A stretch of 18,491 bases of DNA from JAOPZW01 sp036379935 (GCA_036379935.1 DASVFT010000095.1:1-18491); one strand, 5' to 3'. Shown: positions 7,676 through 14,768, numbered from the stretch's first letter. The notes: generated by a model not told the origin, from the letters alone. Program-made: numbers and translations.

Positions 7676-7687
7676 CATCGCGCGATG
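7676..7687. promoter_or_regulatory. 12-bp perfect palindrome
   Basis: CATCGCGCGATG is self-complementary over 12 bp. It lies in the 97-bp gap between the membrane-protein gene and DHFR-like gene 2, about 20 bp from the stronger CTTGTCA palindrome. It may be part of the same control region, or chance in GC-rich DNA. Confidence 0.2.
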
Positions 7688-7708
7688 CGGAGGGCGGGTG
7701 GCGCGAGC

Positions 7709-8344
7709 TCAGCTCGTGAGCGTCACCAGGCCGGCGACGATGAAGGCGCCGGCCCATGCCTGGTCGGTGTTCAGCCAGGCGCGGCGCAGGACCTTCAGGC
7801 CGACGCGCTCGTAGACGACGAAGGCGATCGCGCCCATGACGGCGAGCATGACCAGCACGTGGACCGCGATGCCCACGGCGGCGATGTCGATCGGTCCCGA
7901 GGAGAGCATGGCCATGTCGTCGTGCGATTGGCGCGAGGCCTCCAGGCCGAGGATGACCGGCGCGACCATGAGGCCGGCGCCGTGCGCGCTCGACATGAGG
8001 AACGACCACACGCCGAGCTCGCGGTCGGAGACGCGCATCGAGGTCCAGCGGAAGTGCGCGTGCGGCCTGACGAAGCGGAAGAGCCCGAAGGCGATGAGGA
8101 CCGCGGCGGCGCCGATGCGCAGCCCGCGCGGATCGGTCGTCGTGCTCAGCCCGAGCACGAGCGCCGCCACGAGCGCGATCGAGGCCTCATGGCCGATGGC
8201 GATGGGGACGAGCGAGCGGACCACGGCGCGGCGGCTGCGCTCCTGCATCCCGCGCGAAACGGCGAACAGCCAGCCCATGGCCGGGTTGACGCCGTGGTAG
8301 GCGCCGAGCCCGGCCAGCGTGAGCCATGCCGCGTCGGCCGTCAC
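7709..8344 (-). CDS. Polytopic membrane protein with conserved-type His residues, coupled to SBP56
   Basis: The product is 211 residues with about six hydrophobic helices (roughly 5-29, 44-66, 74-92, 111-134, 152-178, 190-210). Histidines sit in or next to helices: H17 in 'GAYHGVNPAMGWLFAV', H52 in 'IAIGHEASIAL', H95 and H97 (RPHAHFRW), H121 (SSAHGAG) and H162. An early HG/HA motif followed by a GH-x-x-S motif is reminiscent of the NicO/UreH/SafE-type transporters of Ni, Co or Cu, but the match is loose and the motif here is HGxNP, not HxxxxDH. The start is GTG 8344, whose GTGA overlaps the stop of the selenium-binding-protein gene, so translation is almost certainly coupled. A role supplying or exporting metal, or some other small ligand, for the SBP56 enzyme is inference. 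A family of unknown function is the conservative call. Confidence 0.75.
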   Translation of the reverse strand: MTADAAWLTLAGLGAYHGVNPAMGWLFAVSRGMQERSRRAVVRSLVPIAIGHEASIALVAALVLGLSTTTDPRGLRIGAAAVLIAFGLFRFVRPHAHFRWTSMRVSDRELGVWSFLMSSAHGAGLMVAPVILGLEASRQSHDDMAMLSSGPIDIAAVGIAVHVLVMLAVMGAIAFVVYERVGLKVLRRAWLNTDQAWAGAFIVAGLVTLTS

Positions 8345-9732
8345 GATGGGAAGCAGTACGAGTCGCTGGAGGCGTCGCCGCCCTGGAGGCGGACCTGGTG
8401 GGGGCGCTCGCCGTCGAACGCGACGAAGAAGTCGGGGTCGAGCGCGAGGTCGCCGTTGCTGTCGAGCTTGACGAACCAGCCGTCGATGCCCTCGGGGTAG
8501 AACTGGGCGTCCCAGGAGGCGTAGAGCGAGTTGGTCAGGTAGACGCGCTTGCCGTCGCGGCTGACCTCGACCATCTGCGGGCCGCCGTTGACCGGGCCGG
8601 CCGCCGGATGCGGCGAGCGGTCGACGATGCCGCCGATGCGGACGCTGCCGGTCTCCTTCGGCTTGCCCGGGTCCGAGACGTCGTAGCGCTTCAGCTCGCC
8701 GGTGCCCCAGCAGGAGACGAAGAGCTCGCGATCGTCGACGCTCAGGGCGATGTCGCTCACGAGCGGCGGCACCGCCTTGAAGGGCTGGAGCGCGGGCGGG
8801 AGCTGGTCCTCCTCGGCCGGCTCGGCCGGGATGCTGATGACCTTCTCGACGGTCACGTTGCCGTCGTCCTGGCGGCGCCAGAGCCAGATCGAGGCGCTCA
8901 GGTCGGCGGTCGAGACGACGACGCCCACGAAGCCGTAGGGGCGGCTCGGGTCATGCGCCGGGCGCAGCTCGAGCACCATCTGGTGCTCGGGGCCGAGGTC
9001 GATGGCCTGCTTGTGGCGCCGGCGGCGCAGATCCCAGACGTGGAGGTGGTGGCCGTACTGGTTGGAGAGCAGCAGCTCGGGCTGGACGCCGCTCTCGACC
9101 ATGTTCGGCGTGCCCCATTCGCTGGTCAGCATCGTGTCGTAGCCGATGTTCCACCACACGTCGTACGCGAGGTGCTGCGGGCCGCGGTCGATCTCCCAGC
9201 GCCCGCGCGGGCGGAAGTCGTCGTGGTCGAGAAGCAGCACGCCGCCGGGGCCGTCGCCCTGCGGGTTGCCCAGCGCCGAGACGTAGAGACCGTCGGGGCC
9301 GCAGTGGACGGTGTGCGGGCGGCTGTAGCCCGTGCGGTGGTGCAGCTCCTCGGGCTCGACGACGGAGGTCAACTTGGGGTTGACCGGGTCGTCCTTGACG
9401 TCGACGACGTGGATGCGGCTGGAGCGCAGGCCGGGGACGATGAGGTAGCGGCGCTCGACATGGGGGTGCGGCGCCCACGGGCACAGCGCGCTCGAGCAGG
9501 CGTTCCAGCCGAAGTGGTGCAGCTCGTCCCCGACGTTGGGCATGTCGAGGCGGCCGACCGCGGTGGCGTAGGTCGAGGAGTCGGGGTTGACGTCGATGAC
9601 GGCCAGCGCGTCCGGCTTGGCGTTGCCATCGGTGCCCGTGTTGAGGGTGACGACGTACGCCAGCTCCTCCGGTGGTCCCTCGGCGGCGCTGGCAGGGGAG
9701 GGGTAGAAGGTGGGATCGGGCTTGAGCGGCAC
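8341..9732 (-). CDS. Selenium-binding protein (SBP56) / methanethiol oxidase family
   Basis: The product is 463 residues, normal for the family, from GTG 9732 with GGAGG (minus strand) 5 nt ahead. It is a seven-bladed-propeller-type protein. Characteristic segments are 'HHFGWNACSSALCPW' (C79 at the position of the Cys used by human SELENBP1; a second Cys at 84), 'HPHVERRYLIVPGLRSSRIHVVD', 'GYSRPHTVHCGPDG', 'EWGTPNM', 'YGHHLHVWDL', 'SDIALSVDDRELFVSCWGTGELKRYDV', and the C-terminal 'RPHQVRLQGGDASSDSYCF'. The His-rich segments supply the copper ligands known from bacterial MtoX. Such enzymes oxidise methanethiol to formaldehyde, H2S and H2O2 (EC 1.8.3.4). No signal peptide is evident, unlike periplasmic MtoX, so it is probably cytoplasmic. 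The usual mto neighbours (SCO1/SenC, MauG) are absent; instead a membrane protein overlaps its stop. Confidence 0.93.
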   Translation of the reverse strand: MPLKPDPTFYPSPASAAEGPPEELAYVVTLNTGTDGNAKPDALAVIDVNPDSSTYATAVGRLDMPNVGDELHHFGWNACSSALCPWAPHPHVERRYLIVPGLRSSRIHVVDVKDDPVNPKLTSVVEPEELHHRTGYSRPHTVHCGPDGLYVSALGNPQGDGPGGVLLLDHDDFRPRGRWEIDRGPQHLAYDVWWNIGYDTMLTSEWGTPNMVESGVQPELLLSNQYGHHLHVWDLRRRRHKQAIDLGPEHQMVLELRPAHDPSRPYGFVGVVVSTADLSASIWLWRRQDDGNVTVEKVISIPAEPAEEDQLPPALQPFKAVPPLVSDIALSVDDRELFVSCWGTGELKRYDVSDPGKPKETGSVRIGGIVDRSPHPAAGPVNGGPQMVEVSRDGKRVYLTNSLYASWDAQFYPEGIDGWFVKLDSNGDLALDPDFFVAFDGERPHQVRLQGGDASSDSYCFPS

Positions 9733-9831
9733 GGCGTCCTCCCGGGCGGACGGGTACGGGGCGCTGTCCTACCTCAAACCCGACTCGATTTCCACCCTTA
9801 ATGAGGGCGGTTGCGCCAGCAGGCGGGCTCG

Positions 9832-10800
9832 TCAGTAGCCGAGCCGGTCGAGGAGGTCGGAGCCCCGCTTGGACTCGTCCTTCGCCGCCTCGTCGGCCCG
9901 GCGCCGCCGGTCGCGCCCGCTCCCGCCCACGACGATGCGGATCTGGGCGCCGACGCGCCCGTCCTGGGCCTTCTCGAGGTCGGCGCGCGAGACGCGATCC
10001 GAGCTCTGCTCGCGCTCGGCGTCGCGCTGCGCCCGGCGCTCGTCGCGTCGGCGGGCGTTGCGGATGCGCGACTGGCGCTCGGCCGCCTCCTCCTTGGAGA
10101 GCGTCAGCGGCCACAGGTCCTCGACCCGCGCCATCGAGATCTGCTGCGCGGCCAGCGCCTTGCCGACGCGCCCGGCGCCGAGCGAGCCGGCGGCGATGTT
10201 GCGCGCGCGGATGCGCCAGTCGCCGTCCTCGGCCACGAGGCGGCCAAGGTCCCGCCGCTCCTTCTCGCCGAGAGCCGAGAAGGCGTCGCGCAGCGCCTGG
10301 CGGGGGCCGAAGAGGTCCATGACGGTCGTGGCGGCGTCGCGCAGGTCCTGGAACGGAAGCGGCCCGGTCGCGCGCTGCTGCGCCTGCCTCGGTGGCCGAT
10401 CACGCCTCGGCCCCCGGTCGCGCCGCGGTCGATCGCGCCGCGGCTTGCCCTTCCCGCGCGCGGGCCGCTCCCCGCCCTCGGCGGCGGCGGGAGCGGGCTC
10501 GTCGGCTGCAGCCGGAGCGGCTTGCTCGGCGGCGGCGGGAGCGGGCTCGTCGCCTGCAGGCGGAGCGGCTTGCTCGGCGGCGGCGGCGGGAGCGGGCTCG
10601 TCGGCGGGAGGCGGAGCGGCTTGCTCGGCGGCGGCGGCGGGAGCGGGCTCGTCGGCGGGAGCCGGAGCGGCTTGCTCGGCTGCAGCCGGAGCGGCTTGCT
10701 CAGCGGGAGGCGGAGCGGGTTGCTCAGGGGCGGCCGGAGACGCCTCGGCGGGAGCCTGCTCGTTCTCTTCGGGTGCCGGGGGAGTCGGTTCGTCCGCCAT
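9832..10800 (-). CDS. Unrecognised Ala/Pro/Glu-repeat protein with basic linker and helical C-terminal domain
   Basis: I do not recognise the family. The product is 322 residues from ATG 10800, chosen because low-complexity coding begins here and the divergent M20 gene starts at 10868; upstream extension in frame would run into that gene. Residues 1-110 are tandem A/P/E-rich repeats (unit A-E-Q-A-A-P-x-x-A-D-E-P-A-P-A-A) with an acidic charge. Residues 111-143 are a dense Arg linker of R-R-D-R repeats. Residues 144-232 look like a compact helical domain (LPFQDLRDAATTVMDLFG... SMARVEDLWPLTL). Residues 233-322 are highly charged helix ending 'RGSDLLDRLGY'. There is no signal peptide or membrane segment. 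The acidic-disordered/basic/helical layout suggests a nucleic-acid or ribosome-associated protein (inference). Its stop is 99 bp before the start of the SBP56 gene. Confidence 0.7.
   Translation of the reverse strand: MADEPTPPAPEENEQAPAEASPAAPEQPAPPPAEQAAPAAAEQAAPAPADEPAPAAAAEQAAPPPADEPAPAAAAEQAAPPAGDEPAPAAAEQAAPAAADEPAPAAAEGGERPARGKGKPRRDRPRRDRGPRRDRPPRQAQQRATGPLPFQDLRDAATTVMDLFGPRQALRDAFSALGEKERRDLGRLVAEDGDWRIRARNIAAGSLGAGRVGKALAAQQISMARVEDLWPLTLSKEEAAERQSRIRNARRRDERRAQRDAEREQSSDRVSRADLEKAQDGRVGAQIRIVVGGSGRDRRRRADEAAKDESKRGSDLLDRLGY
10480..10726 (-). repeat. In-gene tandem repeat (48/51-bp units and 24-bp half units)
   Basis: The core GAGCGGGCTCGTCG recurs at about 10491, 10539, 10590 and 10641 (spacing 48, 51, 51 bp), and CGGAGCGG(C/G)TTGCTC at 10513, 10561, 10612, 10663, 10687 and 10711 (last steps 24 bp). 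All steps are multiples of 3, so the reading frame is kept. The array encodes the Ala/Pro/Glu region of the minus-strand gene and is a likely site of length variation by slippage. Confidence 0.85.
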
Positions 10801-10867
10801 CGCCAAGCAGGTTGTACCGCCCCGGCGCCCTCGATGTATCGCGACCAGCTTGAGAGGGTACGGGCCG

Positions 10868-11998
10868 GTGGATCCCTGGATCGCAGAGCATGCCGCCGCC
10901 ATCGCCGCGCGCGCCGAGCGGGAGCTGGAGGCCCTCGTGGCCGTCTCCACGCCGAGCGGCGACGTGCACGGGGCCGAGGAGGCGATCGCGCTGGCCGCCG
11001 CGCTCGGTCCGAACGAGGCGACGATCGAGCGGGTCGAGTGCTCGTCGCCCGATCACGCCGACGACCTCGTGCTGCGCCTCGCCGGCAGCGGCCGCCGGCG
11101 GCTGGTGCTCGTCGGTCACCTCGACACGGTCATCGCCCACGAGGACCACCGGCCCCTGAGGCGCGACGGCGATCGACTAGTCGGCTCGGGGGCGGTCGAC
11201 ATGAAGGGCGGCGACGTGCTCGCCCTGGGCGTGCTGCGCGCGCTCGCGGCACGTCAGGACGACTTCGCGGAGGTCGCGCTGCTGCTCGTGTGCGACGAGG
11301 AGTGGCGCGTCGGGCCGTTCGTCCACGTGCCGCGCTTCGCCGCGTTCGATGCCTGCCTGTGCTTCGAGGCCGGGCAGCTCGGTGAGGACGACGTCGAGGC
11401 CGTCGTCGTGCGGCGCAAGGCGGCGGCGACCATGAGCGTCGTCGCCCACGGTCGCAGCGCGCACTCGGGCTCGGCCCCCGACAAGGGCGTCAACGCGCTC
11501 CTCGCACTCGCGTCCGCGGCCCAGGCGATCGCCGCCCGCCACGATCCTCACGGTCCGCAGCGCCTCACCGCCGTGCCGACCGTGCTGCACTCCGGCGACG
11601 CCTTCAACGTCGTGCCGGGGACCGGCGAGCTCGTGTGCGACCTGCGCGCCGACGGCCTCGAAGCCTTCGACGAGGTCCTCGCCGCCGTTCCCGGGGAGCT
11701 CGGCGGCGCGCGCATGGAAGCCACCCTGGTCCGCCAGTGGCCGGGCATGGACGCGCGCGCCGCCACCGCGCCGCTGCTCGAGGCGGCCAGCGCCGCGGTC
11801 GGCCGCCCGATCCTCGGCGCCGGCCGCGGGGGCGCCAGCGATGCCAGCCACTTCGCGGCCACCATGTCCCTGACCGTCGATGGCCTCGGCCCTCGTGGCG
11901 GGGGGGCCCACGCGCCGCACGAGTACCTGCTGGCGTCGTCCATCCGGCCTCGCGCCGAGATCGCGCTGGCGGTGACCGACGCGGCGCTGCGAGGTTAG
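10868..11998 (+). CDS. M20 family metallopeptidase (DapE/carboxypeptidase G2-like)
   Basis: The product is 376 residues from GTG 10868 (GAGAGGG about 9 nt upstream). The di-zinc peptidase signature is complete: H84-L-D86 in GHLDTV, bridging D111 in GSGAVDMKGG, the E144-E145 pair in CDEEW, E167 in CFEAG, and H351-E352 in GGGAHAPHEYL. The lid/dimerisation domain starts near 'VVRRKAAATMSVVAHGRSAHSGSAPDKGVNAL'. M20 enzymes release an acyl group or amino acid from small peptides or N-acyl amino acids in the cytoplasm. The 'GAxDASHF' and 'GLGPxGGGAHxPxEY' blocks resemble the glutamate carboxypeptidase/acetylornithine-desuccinylase branch, but the substrate is not readable. It does not match classical dapE context, being alone and divergent (67 bp) from the repeat-protein gene. 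The c-di-AMP riboswitch follows. Confidence 0.92.
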   Translation: MDPWIAEHAAAIAARAERELEALVAVSTPSGDVHGAEEAIALAAALGPNEATIERVECSSPDHADDLVLRLAGSGRRRLVLVGHLDTVIAHEDHRPLRRDGDRLVGSGAVDMKGGDVLALGVLRALAARQDDFAEVALLLVCDEEWRVGPFVHVPRFAAFDACLCFEAGQLGEDDVEAVVVRRKAAATMSVVAHGRSAHSGSAPDKGVNALLALASAAQAIAARHDPHGPQRLTAVPTVLHSGDAFNVVPGTGELVCDLRADGLEAFDEVLAAVPGELGGARMEATLVRQWPGMDARAATAPLLEAASAAVGRPILGAGRGGASDASHFAATMSLTVDGLGPRGGGAHAPHEYLLASSIRPRAEIALAVTDAALRG

Positions 11999-12079
11999 AA
12001 ACCGACAGGACATGGCGCTTCCGCGCCGAATCCCGGAAGGCCAGCACACCATCCGCCGAACTATTCGCTAGATTGCCCC

Positions 12080-12240
12080 GGTCGTTGTGACCAGCCGAAT
12101 CCCCGTCGTGCTCAACGCCGGGGAGCGGGGGACCCAGAGCCACCTCGGTGGCATGGGGCGAATCGCCGCCATGTGCGCGGCGTAGCGCGACCTTTTTCGC
12201 GCGAGCCCGACAGCTAACCCCGTAGGCGCCGAAAAGAGGG
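12080..12240 (+). ncRNA. Cyclic di-AMP riboswitch (ydaO-yuaA type)
   Basis: All the conserved blocks of the ydaO-yuaA aptamer occur in order: GCCGAATCC (12094-12102), CGGGGAGCGGGGGACCCA (12119-12136), GCATGGGGCGAATC (12151-12164), a GC-rich stem-loop with a variable CTTTTT loop (near 12186-12202), then GACAGCTAACCCCGTAGGCG (12209-12228). The B. subtilis ydaO RNA has the same GCCGAATCC...GACAGCTAAC framework. The downstream gene is a secreted NlpC/P60 hydrolase, the classical actinobacterial target of this class. The Shine-Dalgarno-like GAGGGG (12236-12241) abuts the aptamer 3' end, and no terminator intervenes before GTG 12253, so translational control is likely. The ends are approximate by 5-15 nt. 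Confidence 0.93.
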
Positions 12241-12252
12241 GTCTTAGCTTTC

Positions 12253-13314
12253 GTGCCGCCGTCATTCCGCCGTTCCCTGGTATCCATCTTGGCCTTCGTG
12301 GCGCTGGGCGTCCCTCTCCTCGTCGCGCCGGCCGCGCTGGCCGGGACGCCCACCAAGGCCACCCACCTCGGTGATCGCACGCTCCGGCCGGGGACGAGCG
12401 GCGCGGACGTGAAGGAGCTCCAGACGGCGCTGGGGAAGGCCGGCTTCCGCGTCAAGCCCGACGGGCAGTTCGGCACGGCGACGGTGCGCGCGGTCAAGCG
12501 CTTCCAGCGTGCCTCGCGCCTGAAGCCGAGCGGCACCGTCGATCGCAAGACCGTCGCCGCCCTCAAGCGCGCGCTGCGCGGCACGAGCGCCAACCTCAAC
12601 GGCGGCTTCGACCCCGACGACCCCGACACCAGCCATCACAGCCTCGGCGACCGCATCCCCGTCCAGCGAGGGATGAGCGGGCACGACATCCGCGTGCTCC
12701 AGGACTTCCTGACCCGCGCCGGGTTCAAGGTCAGGGTCGACGGCGAGTTCGGTGCCAGCACCGAGAAGGCGGTCAAGCAGTTCGAGACCGCGCAGACCCG
12801 CACGGTCGACGGCATCATGGACGCCGCCGACATCGACGCTCTGCGCACGCTGGCGGGCGAGCCCGACCCCGGCGCCGGCACGATGCCCACGCAGCTCGCG
12901 CCGGGCGATCGCGCGCAGATCGGCGCCGACGGCCTCGCCATCGCTCCGGCGTCGGCGCCGCCGCAGGTCCAGGCCATCATCGCCGCCGGCAACCAGATCG
13001 CCAGCAAGCCCTACAAGTACGGCGGCGGCCACGGCAAGTGGAACGACAGCGGCTACGACTGCTCGGGCTCGGTCTCCTACGCGCTGCACGGCGCCGGCCT
13101 GCTCGACACCGCCCTGCCGTCCGGGGACTTCACCGACTGGGGCGACGCCGGTCCGGGGCAATGGGTGACGCTCTACGCGAGGGCCAGCCACATCTACATG
13201 GTCGTCGCGGGGATTCGCTTCGACACGAGCGGGCGGACGAAGGCCAACACCCGCTGGCAGGCGGACATGCGCTCCTCGAAGGGCTACACCGCCCGCCACC
13301 CGACAGGTCTTTAG
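12253..13314 (+). CDS. Secreted NlpC/P60 cell-wall hydrolase with two peptidoglycan-binding domains
   Basis: The product is 353 residues from GTG 12253. A Sec signal peptide occupies residues 1-30 (RR-x-hydrophobic core, cleavage after ALA). Two PG_binding_1 domains follow at about 39-107 and 135-199, each with the 'G-x-x-G-x-D-V-x-x-L-Q-x-x-L...DG-x-FG-x-x-T-x-x-A-V-x-x-F' pattern. The C-terminal NlpC/P60 domain spans about 237-350, with catalytic C270 in 'GYDCSGSVSYAL' and H313 in 'ASHIYMVVAGIRFDTSG'. The third catalytic polar residue is not obvious; D324 is a candidate. Such enzymes cleave peptide stems of peptidoglycan, typically a D-Glu to diamino acid bond, outside the membrane. The c-di-AMP riboswitch in the leader links synthesis to turgor/wall signalling. 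Tandem hairpins follow the stop, so the gene is probably monocistronic. Confidence 0.95.
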   Translation: MPPSFRRSLVSILAFVALGVPLLVAPAALAGTPTKATHLGDRTLRPGTSGADVKELQTALGKAGFRVKPDGQFGTATVRAVKRFQRASRLKPSGTVDRKTVAALKRALRGTSANLNGGFDPDDPDTSHHSLGDRIPVQRGMSGHDIRVLQDFLTRAGFKVRVDGEFGASTEKAVKQFETAQTRTVDGIMDAADIDALRTLAGEPDPGAGTMPTQLAPGDRAQIGADGLAIAPASAPPQVQAIIAAGNQIASKPYKYGGGHGKWNDSGYDCSGSVSYALHGAGLLDTALPSGDFTDWGDAGPGQWVTLYARASHIYMVVAGIRFDTSGRTKANTRWQADMRSSKGYTARHPTGL

Positions 13315-13320
13315 CAAGCT

Positions 13321-13389
13321 GCACGGGCCGGCACGGCCCTGCAGGTCGAGGAGGACGGTGGCCGCGATCCCCCCAGCGGTCACCGTCCT
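13321..13389 (+). terminator. Tandem hairpin terminator of the NlpC/P60 gene
   Basis: Hairpin 1: GGGCCG (13325-13330), loop GCA, CGGCCC (13334-13339), extended by GCA/TGC around a bulged C. Hairpin 2: a 14-bp stem of 13352-13365 with 13376-13389, one G-U wobble, 10-nt loop. The pair begins 7 bp after the stop. There is no long T-run, as is usual in high-GC actinobacteria, so efficiency is uncertain. Confidence 0.65.
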
Positions 13390-13407
13390 TCCGACCCTCA
13401 CCCCTGC

Positions 13408-13436
13408 GGGAACGCGGCGCCGCCGTGGGGTGTAGA
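13408..13436 (+). promoter_or_regulatory. Candidate ECF-type promoter for the sigma/anti-sigma pair
   Basis: GGGAAC (13408-13413) matches the GGAAC -35 element typical of ECF sigma factors. TGTAGA (13431-13436) follows after 17 bp as a possible -10. Transcription would begin within a few bases of GTG 13441, giving a leaderless or nearly leaderless mRNA, which fits the absence of a Shine-Dalgarno. Self-recognition by the encoded sigma factor is inferred. Confidence 0.4.
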
Positions 13437-13440
13437 GCTT

Positions 13441-14025
13441 GTGGTGGTGGGCCGGCCACCTGACAGCGAAGCCGCGCTCGTCGAGCGGGCACGAGGAGGC
13501 GACGCGGTCGCCTACGGATCACTCGTGCACGCACACCAGGACATCGCCTTCCGCGTCGCGTGCCTCGCCGGCGGGTCGGCGGCCGAGGCCGAGGAGGCCG
13601 CGCAGGAGGGCTTCGTAAAGGCCTGGCGGGCCCTGCCGCGCTTCCGCGCGGGCGCGCCGTTTCGCCCCTGGCTGCTCGCCATCGTCGCCAACGAGGCGCG
13701 CAACCGGCGCCGCGCCACCGGCCGCCGCGCCCGGCTGGCCCTGCGCGCCGCCGAGGTGGCCGAGCGCGGGCCCGACGCCGGCGGCGGTCCGTCGCCGGAG
13801 GCGCACGTGCTGGCAGCGGCGCGGCGCGAGGTGCTCCTCGCCGCGTTGCGCGACCTGGACGACCGCGACCGCGCCGTCCTCACCTGCCGCTATCTGCTCG
13901 AGCTCTCCGAGGACGAGACCGCGGCTGCCCTCGGCTGCCGGCGCGGCACGGTGAAGTCGCGCACGTCGCGCGCGCTCGCGCGCCTGCGCGCGCGCATGGG
14001 CGCGGAGGAGGTGGTGGCGTCGTGA
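13441..14025 (+). CDS. RNA polymerase ECF-type sigma-70 factor
   Basis: The product is 194 residues from GTG 13441 (GTG codons at 13444 and 13447 are equally possible). Region 2 covers about residues 12-85: 'AYGSLVHAHQDIAFRVACLAGGSAAEAEEAAQEGFVKAWRALPRF' is the core-binding/-10 helix pair, with 'FRPWLLAIVANEARNRRR' at region 2.4. A short Gly/Pro linker (GPDAGGGPSPEAH) leads to region 4 at about 125-188, 'LRDLDDRDRAVLTCRYLLELSEDETAAALGCRRGTVKSRTSRALARLRARM', the helix-turn-helix for the -35 element. There is no region 1 or 3, so this is a group IV (ECF) factor redirecting RNA polymerase to stress or envelope promoters. Its stop overlaps the GTG of the next gene (GTGA 14022-14025), a usual arrangement with a cognate anti-sigma. 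A GGGAAC promoter candidate sits just upstream. Confidence 0.93.
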   Translation: MVVGRPPDSEAALVERARGGDAVAYGSLVHAHQDIAFRVACLAGGSAAEAEEAAQEGFVKAWRALPRFRAGAPFRPWLLAIVANEARNRRRATGRRARLALRAAEVAERGPDAGGGPSPEAHVLAAARREVLLAALRDLDDRDRAVLTCRYLLELSEDETAAALGCRRGTVKSRTSRALARLRARMGAEEVVAS

Positions 14026-14765
14026 CCGACCTCGAGCGCGAGCTGCGCGCGCTGGGCGACGAGATCGCCTGGCCCTCGACGCCCGACCTCGTCGCGGCCG
14101 TCACGACTCGGATCGCGGCCGAGCCGCGCCGGCCTGCGCGCCGGGCCTGGCCGCTGCCGCGCCTCGCCCCGGCGCTGGCCGCCCTGCTGGCCGTGCTCCT
14201 GGCGCTGGCGGTGCTGCTCGCCGCCTCCTCCGGCGTCCGCGCCACGCTGCGCGACTGGCTGGGCATCGGATCGGTGCGCATCACGCGCGTGCAGCGCCTG
14301 CCCGACCTCGCGCCGGCGCGGCGCCTCGAGCTGGGCCGCCGCGTGACGCCGGCCGCCGCCGGCCGTGCCTTCGGAAGCCCGATCGTCACCGTGCGCAGGC
14401 TCGGCGCGCCCGATGCCGTCTACCTCGCCGAGGGCCGGCCGGTCCGCGTCTCGCTCGTGTACGTCGCGCGACTCGGCCTGCCGGCCGGCACGGCAGGCGT
14501 GGGGGCGCTGCTCGACGAGCTGCAGGGCAACGAGCTGCCCGTGGTGGAGAAGATGGTGGCCGGCGACGTGCCGATCGTGCGCGTGCGCGTCAACGGCGCG
14601 GCCGGCTACTTCATCGCCGGGCGCCACTCGCTGCGCCTTCCCAGCGCGCTGCGCCCGCGCCTGGCCGGCAACACGCTGCTCTGGACCCGCGACGCCGTGA
14701 CCTACCGGCTGGAGACCGCGCTGGGGCTGGGCGGCGCGCTCCGGCTCGCGCGGTCGGTGGGCTAG
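14022..14765 (+). CDS. Putative membrane-anchored anti-sigma factor
   Basis: The product is 247 residues from GTG 14022, translationally coupled to the sigma gene by a 4-bp overlap. It has a short cytoplasmic N-domain (1-47; 'LERELRALGDEIAWPSTPDLVAAVTTRIAAE', Arg-rich before the membrane), a single transmembrane helix at about 48-69 and a roughly 175-residue extracytoplasmic C-domain with beta-strand character ('VTPAAAGRAFGSPIVTVRRLGAPDAVYLAEGRPVRVSLVYVARLG'). This topology and the gene position are those of anti-sigma regulators that hold the ECF factor until an envelope signal arrives. It lacks the zinc-binding H-x3-C-x2-C motif of ZAS-type anti-sigma factors, so the call rests on context and topology. 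The gene ends 3 bp from the convergent arfB stop. The alternative is a membrane protein merely co-expressed with the sigma factor. Confidence 0.65.
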   Translation: MTDLERELRALGDEIAWPSTPDLVAAVTTRIAAEPRRPARRAWPLPRLAPALAALLAVLLALAVLLAASSGVRATLRDWLGIGSVRITRVQRLPDLAPARRLELGRRVTPAAAGRAFGSPIVTVRRLGAPDAVYLAEGRPVRVSLVYVARLGLPAGTAGVGALLDELQGNELPVVEKMVAGDVPIVRVRVNGAAGYFIAGRHSLRLPSALRPRLAGNTLLWTRDAVTYRLETALGLGGALRLARSVG

Positions 14766-14768
14766 CCT

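Noticed and set aside
10480..10726. CRISPR array or VNTR outside a gene
   Set aside because: Units are GC-rich, have no spacers, keep a 3-bp frame and encode the Ala/Pro/Glu repeats of the minus-strand gene.
12014..12027. Possible terminator of the M20 gene (GGCGC-TTCC-GCGCC)
   Set aside because: A 5-bp stem without a T-run is expected by chance in this base composition.
12069..12074. TAGATT as -10 box for the riboswitch transcript
   Set aside because: Matches 4 of 6 positions and no -35 is found at the right distance. It would also remove the proposed outer helix, so it was left unannotated.
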